This document shows positions 13,001 through 24,671 of a stretch of DNA of 64,000 bases, in pieces. The notes under the pieces are model-generated. The model searched no databases and was not told the DNA's origin. It worked only from the letters and a program-made list of their open reading frames with translations. Position numbers and translations under genes: made by a program. Source of the stretch: Bugulina stolonifera (taxonomy: Eukaryota; Bryozoa; Gymnolaemata; Cheilostomatida; Bugulidae); assembly GCA_935421135.1 (NCBI GenBank), contig OW285195.1:2418001-2482000 (forward strand), read 5' to 3'. How positions within the stretch are numbered: the stretch's first letter is position 1; every line of letters begins with the position of its first letter.

Positions 13001-13609
13001 TGATGAGTCGGTATTTTTAATATAAAATATAATTTTCTAAGAGACTAAAATTCTGAGAAATACAATCAAATGAGTAGAAAGACCTCAGTCTATTTAACAT
13101 ACAGCAGATAAGTTATGTGTGAAGGAAGAACTCAGTCTACAGTCTGCAGTAGATACATTATGCAGTGATACGATGAAACACAAGGTTGACGTGATATAAT
13201 TGCTTGTGTGTACCTGTTATGCATACCTAGCATGTGTTAATGCTTACAAAATTGGGCTGACTTATAGACAAAAATGTACATGTAATTAATTGTAGATACA
13301 TATTAGTTATTATCATACTTTTGTTGTACAAAAACCTTTTTGTGAGCAGCCAAAGACTTGGTTTCTTAACAGGAAGAACATAGTCAATCTTTGGATAGGA
13401 ATTTTGGCTACTATTACAATAATTCTAATCAGCAAGTTTCCAATCCAACAACATGAGACCAAATACTTATAGGCTACACACATGTTAATGATTGTGTGAA
13501 ATGTTACCTAACGGCACAGACACAATGCTGTTCCATTAGCCATTAATATATTACATGTATATATAATACAATACAATACAATATGATGCGATGCAATACA
13601 GCATAATAT

Positions 13610-13726
13610 AATGCAATATAATGTAATATAATATGATATAATATAATAATATATTGTAATATAGCATAATATAATATAATATAATATAATATAATATAAT
13701 ATAATATAATATAATATAATATAATA
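13610..13726. repeat. TATAA pentanucleotide microsatellite
   Basis: Nearly perfect (ATAAT)n from about 13665 to 13726, with degenerate copies upstream. The minus-strand frame of Ile/Leu/Tyr repeats here is a by-product of the repeat. Confidence 0.9.
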
Positions 13727-13976
13727 GGATACGGTATAGCTACAAGCACCCTATTCACCTATAATTGTTACTATAAGAAAAGTTGTTAAAGTTTGTAAAT
13801 ATTTCACGCTTCAGTAGGGTGAATATATTTATAAGATCGAATACGAAAAGGAGGCTAATATTTGAACAGTCTTAAAACTTTTAACTGTTTAACATAATAA
13901 TTAGCTCGCTCAATCTCCAGCACAATCTGATAACAATAGTTTAGGTTATTAATAGTCATTGAAAGGTGATAAAGAG

Positions 13977-14170
13977 TTACGACTCTTGAGCCAGAAGTGG
14001 GAGGGGAGAAGCCATCTTGAATTCACTTATCACTAAATGAAGTGGTTTAGAGACAAGGTTAAAGTGTTCTGTCCGTATGTATGTTGACTTACAGAGCTGT
14101 GTGTGATTATAACAATGTGCTGACAGAGATGTAGTGAAGCACTACAGGGTACTGATTGGGCATGTCAAGG
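13977..14170. repeat. 194-bp dispersed repeat, left arm of an inverted pair
   Basis: It matches the reverse complement of 22218-22411 over its whole length with only about eight substitutions and no visible gaps. The flanks outside these limits do not match. No open frame or internal polymerase III boxes are evident. It contains AAGCCATCTTG, a YY1-like word on the other strand. Confidence 0.85.
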
Positions 14171-17100
14171 AGATGTTAATAGCAGATGAGGGTGTTAGGA
14201 TGGCACTGAGCACCAAGTGCTCCTTCATATCTAATACATCAGTATGACATGCATTGCAAGTGCTCCATGTAAAAGATAGTGAGCCACTTTTGAGCAGGTT
14301 CCACATAAGCAGAGGGTGCCCACCCCGATACTATGGTTTTGTAGGACTTTTTGAACAGAATTTCCTTTAATTTAATGAATACCAATATTCTAACACTTTT
14401 ACATGAAGCTGTGCAGAAATTATAAGTCCAGCAGACAAGTCAGATTGCACAGTAGAATACTAAAAACTTTCTGTCTTAGGTAAGTTTGAGAAGCAATTTT
14501 AAAGAAACTCTCGTGGCACAAATTCTTCTTAGAAATGAATTTATCATTAACATTAGACGTTAGCTGTTTTATTATTAAGATAATGTAAGAGGGGCAACTC
14601 CAACATTACTGTGTATGTAGTGATAGGTACTAGTATACTTGAAGTTCCAAAAGTGGCACATTAAGACTACTTGAGGTGTGCTGGTATTGTCACAAGTGGC
14701 GTCTCCCGTCCTCCGCTACTTACTCAGGCGTGAAGGAGAGGCCGAGTGGAGTGGTGAAGGTAATTGTCTCCACATATTAAACCTTTTAGAGTGTTTACCA
14801 AACCCCATACACTAATTCCAACTGTTTATTCTTCATTATCAAACTCCACAGAGATTATGAGTCGGCCATCTTTAGTTGGACAGAGGAGAGGTAACTGGAT
14901 CTGCAGTTAAGCTAATAAGAAGCGTAACGGTATACAGAGGGGCCACGCGGGAACCGCAGGTCACTGTTTATACTCTACTCTACATCAAACAGAAGAGTGT
15001 TGACTTTCAACAACCTAGTAATAGTTTGTTGACCATTTGGATTAAAATTTCGTTAAAGAAGACCAGGCTATGGGTTGTTTAGATTTTATTCTAATCACCT
15101 TAATTCCGAGAGAGACAACACTGTACCCTTTTGCAGCATTTTTATAGAGAAATCAAATAGAAATAGTTCCAGACGTACTGCCGACAAGATTGCATAGAAA
15201 TAATGCTGCAAATGAATAACAAACATTTATGAAGCAGTCACATTAGGGTACGATGAGGGTCAGCAGTCAGCACCACTAGCTATAATTATTATGTACATGT
15301 AAATAATAATTATAATATTAAATAACAAAACAGTACAAATGAAATCAATTAGCATTAGATATTAAGCAAATATAATTACTTGTATAATAATAGTCTATTT
15401 ATATCACTGTGTGTCACATAATACGCTGTAGTATTTTGCTTACGCTGTAGTAAATCTCCATTCAGAGAGTTAGCAATGACAGCAATCTACATGTATAATA
15501 GTAAATTATTTGTTTGCTGTCAGCTTACTGTCAGCCCTTATCATATCAGCTGTTTGTTGTATTGACAATTTCAATGAATTAAGTTTGATATAAATATACC
15601 TTCTATATACAGCTATTGTTAGTGTCATCCTCTTACATTATATATTATATTTATTTACTATTATTTTTGACTACAAATTAATGTAATCCAATCAATGTCA
15701 ACAATTAAGGTGGTGTCATCAATGTCTATAGAGATATTATATAATCGATATTCTCATCATAACTCTAGCTGCCGCTGTTTCTGTGTAGCTACATGAAACC
15801 AGCCTCAACAAAGTGCAATAGTATTACTATATGATCGTGTTTGTATTTGTAAATTATGCTCTGGCCTTGTGGACAGACAGGAGAAAATTCTGACAACTAT
15901 TTGTTAAAATCTACTTCACTTGAGGCGGTCTCCTTGCAACCTCTCAGCGTTTTATTTCATCTTTCTTTGCAGCTTATGCCTATTATACACCTCATGTACT
16001 TGTACTTGTATATATTTAAAATTTGTCTATTAATTAAAATACACACAACAGAGCGTGTGCGAGTCTGTGCCACTGAAGGGCCGTGAGCTCAGAGTTGGCG
16101 AACATTTAGCAGGCGCTCTTGAAAAAAAAAATAGCGACCGCAAAACTCTGGAAAGTGTTTTAGAGATACAGTGGCGTTATTAACTAAACGCAGAGAATAG
16201 GGTCCCATAAAAAGCTGTAGATTGTGATTGTTAGAGAAATGTGTGCAGCACTTGTATGCAAACTGTAGAGTGAGTACACAAGACCATGTATCTATATTGT
16301 ATCTATGCTAGCATAATTGATAGGCGATACCCTAAGTAAATCATGTCGTTATTTTCTCTCCTAGCAATGCTATTATTTAGTAGCACAATATTTGTTTGTT
16401 TAGTAGATACGGTATTGTCACTTCGCCTTACATCAAAGTTACATTAGCCCATACAGGTGTACAGAGCGTGCCCTGCGCTGCTAATGGATGTTCTAACTGA
16501 TAAAAAGATAATATTATTTTTAAATCACAACAATAATCATGAATTTGTATTTCAAAGGCTCCATTAATACACATTGGATATAATGTAATAATTTTTAATG
16601 TAAGATAACATTATTGAACAAACACAGTGAAAGTATAGAAGATAACTATTAGTGATTTGTTAACAGTAACTCTTATGGGCTAAAATAAAGGAATAAGACT
16701 ATTTATTGAATTTTAGGGGGTGTATAAGTGGCGTCCCCATCCTCTAACAGTATTTACATAGTACTATGGAATGTAGAGGTGGTATAGCGCCTATTTATTA
16801 TGAGATAAAAGCCTCCTATGTACACATTAAAAATAAATAATGTAAGTGATATTTATTTGTTGTGTATGCAAGTGCTTGAATGAGAGGGTACGAAGCTAAT
16901 AATGGGAGGTGTTGGGCTAATATCTAGGTCCCTAAATGATGATGATGATGATATCTTCCATTGCTTGGCCTGTCTGTCGACGTTCTCTAAATATTGATGG
17001 AGACCCAAGCAGAGGTGCAGTGCATGTGTAAGATGTTATGGGGTAAGAAGGGGGTGTGGTGGGGATAGGGGGTAAGAAGGAGGTAGGAGGATAAGGAAGG

Positions 17101-17238
17101 GGTACAATAGATATGGACAGCCTAAGGAGCGAACAAGAGAAGCTATCAAAATAAAAATAGAAATAAATTTAATCTAAATCTATATAATTAAAACTTGGAG
17201 AAATTAAACTCAAATATTAGCATAGAGCATGGATTTGG

Positions 17239-17460
17239 TTACAGAGGAGAAGATATTATGATATGATGAGACTGGAGAGATCGTTGAAGTGGGTTGAAGA
17301 GGCTGAGCGTCTCATCATCAGATATTTGGAATGCTAATGTATCAATTTCTAGTGCCTGTAGAGAAGCACCTTGCCATTGTTGACACATCTGCTGTAACAA
17401 GCACTTTCCTCCTCTGCCAGTGATAGGAGTCTGTGATGTCATTCGCAGTATCAGATTCAT
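17239..17460 (-). CDS. Possible coding exon, unrecognised (73 codons)
   Basis: Minus-strand frame with coding-like composition, Gln-rich (LLQQMCQQWQGASLQALEID), ending at a TAA. A stop codon directly precedes its Met, but a TAG that could be a splice acceptor lies at the same place, though with a poor pyrimidine tract. An ATTAAA lies about 65 bp downstream. No family is recognised and no partner exon was found. It may be chance. Confidence 0.15.
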   Translation of the reverse strand: MNLILRMTSQTPITGRGGKCLLQQMCQQWQGASLQALEIDTLAFQISDDETLSLFNPLQRSLQSHHIIISSPL

Positions 17461-19177
17461 CTATCCACCTGGATACCCATCTCCATCATAGACGTGGCAG
17501 ACGTTCATCAACTCAAACCTACATCTACTACATGAGCTAATTTTGACTTTAAGAAGTAGATAATTGTTAGTTTACATGTATTTGTTTGTTAATTTTATTT
17601 AATCACTATTATTAGATTTCATGGTTTTTTTATGTGGTATTAATAGAGATCAACATCATATCAAGTAATAAATCTACAGAACCAAAGAAAATTTAAATTT
17701 CTATATAGCAGTCAGATGAACTGAGGTCAGACAGAATGCTACAATAAGAATTTAATTTTCATCATTCAACTTCATCTACAGATAGATTTTTAGGTAGCAA
17801 AGTTACATGTACATGAAATATTCTAATATATTCATGCTTTACAAGTTTTAAGCCTTCAAATCTATTAATGCACCTCAAATAAAATTAGCTGACTCTGTGA
17901 CAGCCCTTTTAGGTGCCCCATTACATATATTGTGAATGTATAAATATATTCATGAATTGGACGGGTGATAACTTGCTGCTGAAGAGTGAGTATGGGTGTT
18001 ATTCTTTAAACAATAAAGTCTAGAAGTGATACAGTTAGTGTAAACATATCTAGTCTATTTACCTCTTCAGAGCTAAGAGTGTAGAATCTGCGCAAATAAA
18101 ATCTAAAATGAAATTTAAATACAGTACTTGAGATTGAGAAGGACATAAAGAGATGGGTATAAATGTTGATACAGACTGACTATTGGTCGCGGTCCGACGG
18201 TGCTCATCATTCTTATTCTAATATAACAACAAATATGTCACTTAGACATAACTCGATATTTATTATACTGGAAGGTATTTATTGCACTGACATTCAGCAT
18301 CACTAAACATTTTCACTCATCGCTCGATATTATTACAAAGATTAAGTTTTTGCATAAAAAAGCGGCAACACCCGCGTATCGGCACGAGTCCCGAATTAGT
18401 GCAGACTATTCATGTTCAGTGAATGCTAAATAGAATTAGGTTTTCTCTAAAGGATAGAAGAACTGGGCCACGAGCTAACACTAAAGGTAGCGACTTAGAG
18501 CTGTCTTGTTTATTTTAACTCATCCACCTTTTCTAAATGACAAATTAACCATGAAGAAGGTGCTAAGTCGTGCAACTTCAAACGGACAAATTTAGAATAG
18601 GGTTGCGAGTGAACAAAAGGAAATAGCAACTGAATAGTATATAATAGACAACTTAAGGACAGGTTTTCTAAACAATTATGTCGGAATTTTAATAAATTTG
18701 AGTATTTCTATGTGTGCACTGAATAACTTCGCTAATTTGTACCCGAAGCGAGTCTCTCCATTCATGTTGCTCTTTTCTTTGATCTGATTTATAAAGAGAT
18801 TAAGAAGGTTTTTTGCATATTTAATTTCAGAAGGAGAAAGATGATTTGGCTGTGCTGGCATATTACTATTTAAAATTATGCGTATATTATGCATTGTTTA
18901 GTGCCTCGTGGCTATTCACTTGAAAACACTAGAATCAAGTTTCATCCAAACACACCTATCACCATTTCTGTTTACTAACGCCACAGCAGGTATATCATGG
19001 ATCTATCCAGGGTGAATTATTTACTTCAATACTCAGGCCTATCTAACAAAACATTAGTTTAAATAGATTTGAGAGAAAGTTTTACATCGAAATACAAAGT
19101 TTCAAAATTATTTTATGTATAATACAATCATGTATATTATGGCTATCTTGTATGTATATTATTATATTACTTTTATG

Positions 19178-19191
19178 TCACGTGATTGGTA
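19178..19191. promoter_or_regulatory. CACGTG E-box joined to inverted CCAAT
   Basis: GTCACGTGATTGGT joins a bHLH-ZIP type E-box directly to ATTGG. A pyrimidine-rich stretch ending in CAG follows at 19204-19233. The words are promoter-like, but no coding exon is attached on either strand. Confidence 0.25.
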
Positions 19192-22100
19192 AAACGGCAG
19201 ATCTTGTTCCCCTTCTCTCCGTCTCATACAGACGAGGGAACTAATAGACTAACTGTTATGAAATCATTCCTGTCATATTATATTATAACACAAGTTTGAT
19301 ATTTGTGATCTGTTATAAAAGTGAAAAATTATGAAAGATAGAGAAATAGTGCAGGATGTAAAATAGTTTATAAGTTTTCTCATAATTTAGATTTTAATCA
19401 TGTGTTTCTAATTATGCTTGACCAACACTATTAGGGATACAAGTACAGCACCATCCTATTGAATAGAGAGTAAACCATCTCCAGTCTAGTCAACATGTCT
19501 GCATTTAAATTCCAAAAATTCCAAATGAATTAAATAACATAATTAATAATTTATTTTCAAGTATCTCAATAAACATTTCTGGGAATAGATTAGGCTAGCG
19601 TAGCACCTCACATCTCAATAGATGATGTAACAAGTGCAGGGATGAGACAGGTAGTGTACTACAGGTACTGTAAGTGCCCTCCTTTCCCCAGGGCTGTTCG
19701 GTGTTTTACCTGATGACAGTATTGGGTTTGTACAAGCAACTCCTACAGCTGCACCAAGTAGTGCATTACATTCATAAGACATGATATGATTCTGTGGTGA
19801 AACGGTTTATTGCCATAGCATGTTAGCAGCATGTCTACACGGTTGCTTCTTTATAATATTATATTATGTCGGAATATTACATTATAGACAACTCTTTATC
19901 CAATGGTACCACAGGATCCATGTTCGTGAAATACACGAATGTTTTTATTTTTCTGCAGTCTAATAATTCGCACTAACGTACTGCAAGTTGACTTGGAATA
20001 TAATCGCTGCGTAATACAATATTAGTTTGCAGTATTTGATGATTCTAACTACAGCTGATGGTCTACACTATAATCTACAGGACGACCTCTCTTAGCTGCA
20101 GGCGTCAACATCACAGAATCAATGAGCCAATCGGCACACCCTTTATGTGCACCAATAGAACATGGACCAGTTTACTGCCGGAAGGTAGTTTGTATCATGA
20201 ATAATCATTTTTATGACAATTAAAATCAAATTAAACACTGAATTAGTGTAGGATATCTAAATACGGCCACAATGTAATCTGTGCCAATAAAGTTATAAAA
20301 GGTGTAATATGGGGCTACTGACTGGCTACCATCTGATTATCTAACGCCATCTCCATGTGTGTTCTAGCCGCCCACAGAGACATGGTTGCTCAATCTAATG
20401 TACATTTCCCTTTAATCTTCTGCACTTTAGACTAAATTCTAAAACTGAGTAGAGGAGTAGTGGTATACCACCCATTAGGTTGACAATGGGATGCTAGGAA
20501 AACAGGTTAATTATTAAACGAGCTAACTGTTAATGAGTGGTAACCAATCTACACACGCATCATTAACCAAGACACGAGACTTTGTCTTCAAACATTTTAA
20601 CAAAGCTGATTTATTTCTCTCTCCATCTGATAAGTATGACATGATTATTATTTGTATGACAGTAAGTCATTTACAGCAGCAAACATTCTATCTAGGAGCG
20701 GATCGTTTACCTAACCTGTGGGGGGGGGGAGATGTAAGTGTAGCTAGGGGTTCACAGCGCAGTAGGCTAGATGTCAAGTGATATTGTTTACATTATATGA
20801 ATAATAGAAATTCTTCTTGCAAAGACATGCTATAATAAAGTCAAAGATGGACAAATAGGCCACTTTTATTGAGTGAAAATGGTTTACATAACATTTTCAC
20901 AGCAAAACAGCTGTAGCTGCTCAACAAAGCAGAAAACATAAGTAATATGGCCAATATTTTACAAATGCAAATATCATAATAACATGCATATTCACCCTAT
21001 AATTGAATTTACTGCCAAATAGTAAATGCAGTGTAAGGCAACACTAACTAGAGGACTACATTGTACGTAGTCCAAAAAACCAAAGGGAGGGGATGTGTTG
21101 GTTACACTCCTGTAGATATTGACATTAAAGTTTATTTTAAACTGACCACAAAGTGTACAGTTGAAGTGTCAACTGAACTGCTACATTAACTTCTAGATTA
21201 TGAATTAAGATTAACTGTTGATAAGATTCAGCTTCTACTAGGAAGGTTCATGTGTGGCAGACATTGTGGACACGCTGTGACATCACGTCCTGTGTAACGA
21301 ATTAATTTAATACAGAAAAAACTCTTTTGTACTGTTTAGTTTCACCATCACTACTTTGACATTCTCTCTGCATGTTAAAATTTTTGTTGCATTTTATAAT
21401 ATTAGTGCTACAGAAATAATATATTTTGTTCTGTTTTAAAGGAAATAATATATTACTTGTAGAATGGAAGTATCGTTGCTTGCAGTGGAATAAACGATAA
21501 ACATGTTTATATACATTCTACACGCGCATGTAAATAGATAATGATTCACTTTTAGATTTGCTTGCTCTCCACTTTGAACCAAGTTATGAATATTTTTTAA
21601 ACTTATTGGAATATTTAACAATATAAATATCCACACAGTGAATGCAGCCAATAGCCGAGTGGATTATTATGTAATCAATTGTGCAGGTAGAATGTCTGTC
21701 ATGTATTAATCATTCACTCTGCCGTTATTAATCTTTCCTACAACCAATTAAACACTCAGATACATGAAATTGAAGCGTTTAATATACTTCTAGTGACTTA
21801 TCTGTCATGTGATGTACAGTGTAAGTGGGCACAGTGAAGTACTTCCCCATCGCTGGTGGTTTAGCCATCATCGTAGTAATTACAAATGTGGACAACATAC
21901 TGGTTTGTTACAAGCAAAAAATAGTTCTCCCTTGGCATTGTCCGTGAACCTTCGTGATATAAAAAAAAGAGAATAGAAAGCAGTCAAAACAGGTATAGAG
22001 CACACAGCCTCAAATAAATTTTAGGCAGTACATAATATGTATAATATTTAAATGGCTATTGACTATGTAATTCTGCAATGTAATAGAATAAGTGTGGGCT

Positions 22101-22217
22101 TTAGGCAAAATGAAAGTACTGTACGTGTAGGTTTAGCCATAAGACTTTCTGCTCTGGGGCTATACAACATTTAACTCCTGGGACTAAGGCTATAGCATGT
22201 CAAGTGGCCCAAACCCT

Positions 22218-22411
22218 CCTTGACAAGCCCAATCAGTACCATGTAGTGCTTCACTACATCTCTGTCAGCACATTGTTATAATCACACACAGCTCTGTAAG
22301 TCAACATACATACGGACAGAACACTTTAACTTTGTCTCTAAACCACTTCATTTAGTGTTAAGTGAATTCAAGATGGCTTCTCCTCTCCCACTTCTAGCTC
22401 AAGAGTTGTAA
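22218..22411. repeat. 194-bp dispersed repeat, right arm of an inverted pair
   Basis: Inverted copy of 13977-14170, about 96% identical by eye, ending about 470 bp upstream of the copy 2 promoter words. The first bHLH gene is not flanked by it. High identity indicates a recent duplication or transposition compared with the bHLH duplication. Confidence 0.85.
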
Positions 22412-22879
22412 TATTTTGTGTTATTTGCTACGAGGCTATTGGCTTTAGCTGCTGTCAGCTATTAATAGAAACAATGAAGAGAATAAACATGTCATCAGAA
22501 AAGCAAAGATCCTAGGAGTAGATATAGTTTACATGTATCTCCATTTTACTGATTCTAAGGGATACTTGTAAATATATACATTGTTTGATAACATTTTGCA
22601 ATGTAGGCGTATGCTATGTTTAATCCTCGAAGAATTAAAACCAGACATTGAGTTATCCTATTTTTTGTAGTTCTGTTGCTAATCTGTTCTGTGCAGATTA
22701 TTGCTGTGGTTTTTGAGCCTTTGCCAAATTATAACATAACCTAAAATCCTTTCATCCATGTATGCCCAGGCCGGGACTTCTGCTTTTCATTTCCTTCCAA
22801 TATCAAAATTTTTCTATTAGTATTGTGCAAAGATGGAGTAGATTTGAATAAGTGTGATTTGGATTTAGTGACACACTTT

Positions 22880-22986
22880 TGTTTACTTCTATCCAATAGG
22901 AAGAGAGGAAGCTTAATTCAACACCTGCTCACACCTGCCTGGGGGCGGAGCTTGTTTACAAGTGTCACACTTCTGAGAGTATAAAT
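22880..22986 (+). promoter_or_regulatory. Core promoter of second achaete-scute-like gene with paired E-boxes
   Basis: In order: TGTTTAC (22880-22886), CCAAT (22893-22897), two copies of ACACCTGC (22921-22928 and 22931-22938), a GC box (GGGGCGG within 22941-22948), GTGTCACACT (22962-22971) and TATAAAT (22980-22986). The ATG is 92 bp after the TATA box. Each E-box reads GCAGGTGT on the other strand, an exact match to the proneural site GCAGSTGK, and the two are spaced 10 bp, one helical turn. This would suit auto- or cross-regulation by achaete-scute proteins. The CCAAT-to-E-box distance (39 bp to the second box) and the GTGTCACACT-to-TATA distance (18 bp) equal those of copy 1. Confidence 0.7.
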
Positions 22987-23071
22987 TTCAAGTTTTATTT
23001 GAACCACTTTATTTCACAGTAAACGTGCACATTGGTAGTTACTCTGACATTTGATATCTCACGTCTAAATT

Positions 23072-24043
23072 ATGACTACTCTAGAGCTCAGTGGCCCCGT
23101 CACTATAGATGGCACGACATATCCAGCAGCTAAAGTTATCGTTCTTTCACCTCAACACCAGAGGGCAGTACAGCCTATCCTACCTAAAGTGGAACCAACA
23201 GAAGGGCAGAAAGAGAACATCAATGGCAATAGCTGCAGAACCGCTAAACGTAGAATACCTTTCAGTAAGAAGGCTTTAACACACCCTCGACCTCAATCTG
23301 TTACCCGCAGAAACACAAGAGAGAGAAACAGGATTCGAGTTGTAAATCAAGGTGAGTTTGATTTATTGATGTTTCCCAATCATATAATTTTTGACAAGAA
23401 AATATGACATCTGCCCGAGGTTTTGACTGATTGATTTTTAAAATAAATTTGTATTATAGGATTCGTTACACTGGCCAGTCACGTGCCGGCAGAAATGCGA
23501 GCTAAAAAGATGAGCAAAGTTGACACACTACAGGCAGCCATCTTGTACATCAAAGAGTTGCAGAAGGCTTTAGAAATGCCAGATGGTGTGAATGCTGATT
23601 CGCCATCGACGTCCGATGAAAGCGCAGCTTCTCCAGGCAGCATCTACGCTGAATCAATGACATCACCAGGTAGCAGCTCATTCTCAGCCGACCAACCATT
23701 TAGCCCCGACTATCAAGGCAGTTGTGATGTCTACACCTCGGCCCCATATATCGACAGTCCTCCTGCGCAAAGCTTCAGCTACAACAACAATTATTACTCT
23801 GCTCCCCTGCAGCCAATCAGCAATCAGGACACATGCCATCAGAGCGCATGGTTTCACACGGCACAAACTGACAGCTACAGCTACCCACAACAACCTGTCT
23901 ACATGCCACAACCCAGTTATCCACACTCAACAGCCTCTCATCAGTATGACAACTACAACCTAGTAGATGCACCGGAGACATCGCTGAGTGCTTTGGACGA
24001 GGAAGAGCACCGGATCCTTGACATGGTCTCGTCTTTCTTCTAA
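23072..24043 (+). CDS. Achaete-scute-like bHLH transcription factor, copy 2 (287 aa, two coding exons)
   Basis: Exons are 23072-23351 and 23460-24043. The phase-1 intron (CAAG|GTGAGT ... TTATAG|GA) falls on Gly94, the same bHLH position as in copy 1. The bHLH spans residues 79-131: basic RRNTRERNR, helix 1 ending HVPAEM, helix 2 MSKVDTLQAAILYIKELQKAL. The C-terminal DEEEHRILDMVSSFF is a diverged ASC motif. The middle is rich in Ser, Pro, Tyr and Gln and is likely a disordered activation region. The N-terminus aligns with copy 1 (TIxGTTYxxA, then ILPKxEP), which supports both starts. The gene lies 15 kb downstream of copy 1 in the same orientation, so a tandem duplication is the simplest origin. 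Role, by family knowledge: E-box-binding partner of E proteins in cell-fate choice. The expected product is nuclear. Confidence 0.93.
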
Positions 24044-24671
24044 ACTTCAAAGAATTATAAATCATGACGTGTTTACGATCTGACCTTGACATTGAAAGGT
24101 GAAGTGATAGCCAATCATCTGAGAGCTTGTTACTGTTACAGAACTTTGCTTCAATGCAGGTAATTACATACAATACTCTATACAGTTCAGTGTCTTGTGC
24201 TTATGAAGATATCAGAGACTGTTCAACTCTCTTTTTTTATAAGCGAAAATGAAATTCTCTGAATTTACTAACTAAATTGATCTCTATTACAGTACATCAA
24301 TGTTCTGTAGACAACATGCCTACATGTACGTAATAAGCCTACAGGAATGAATTATGTATACAACATATATATGTAAAAATACAAAAATATATTTTTCTTT
24401 CTGTTCAGGTCGACCATCACTCAGACGCTCATCGAATGTAGAGGGGTAAAAGGAGAAATGTCGAGTACGCTACACCTGATGATGTCATTTCCTGTGATAC
24501 CTTTGAGTGAACTATTTATATAATATTTTATGTTATGTTTTTATATTTATATATTCTTATATCACACACATTAAATTATGTATTATATTATATATTTATT
24601 TTTCTACGGAATCTGTTTGTTATCTGAAATTTTGTTGTATCCTGAATTATGACTGGTGCTAAGATAATAAA
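24044..24671 (+). terminator. 3' untranslated region and candidate polyadenylation signal, copy 2
   Basis: AT-rich 3' flank with AATAAA at 24666-24671 (AAGATAATAAATAAT), giving a 3'UTR of about 0.6 kb. T-rich tracts precede it. No competing coding frame is convincing. Confidence 0.4.

Larger units (their letters stand above)
10090..22217. other. Gene-poor spacer between the two bHLH genes
   Basis: About 12 kb with no frame I can tie to a protein family. It holds a degenerate GGGGTGGATAAC-type repeat (12607-12740), a TATAA microsatellite, one arm of the 194-bp inverted pair, a GAT trinucleotide run near 16938, and many TACATGTA words. Enhancers of the proneural genes could lie here but cannot be recognised by eye. 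Confidence 0.5.

Noticed and set aside
13543..13758. Ile/Leu/Tyr-repeat frame
   Set aside because: Simple translation of the TATAA microsatellite.
23817..24173. 118-codon minus-strand frame over copy 2 exon 2
   Set aside because: Antisense shadow of the coding exon; no motif and no splice context.
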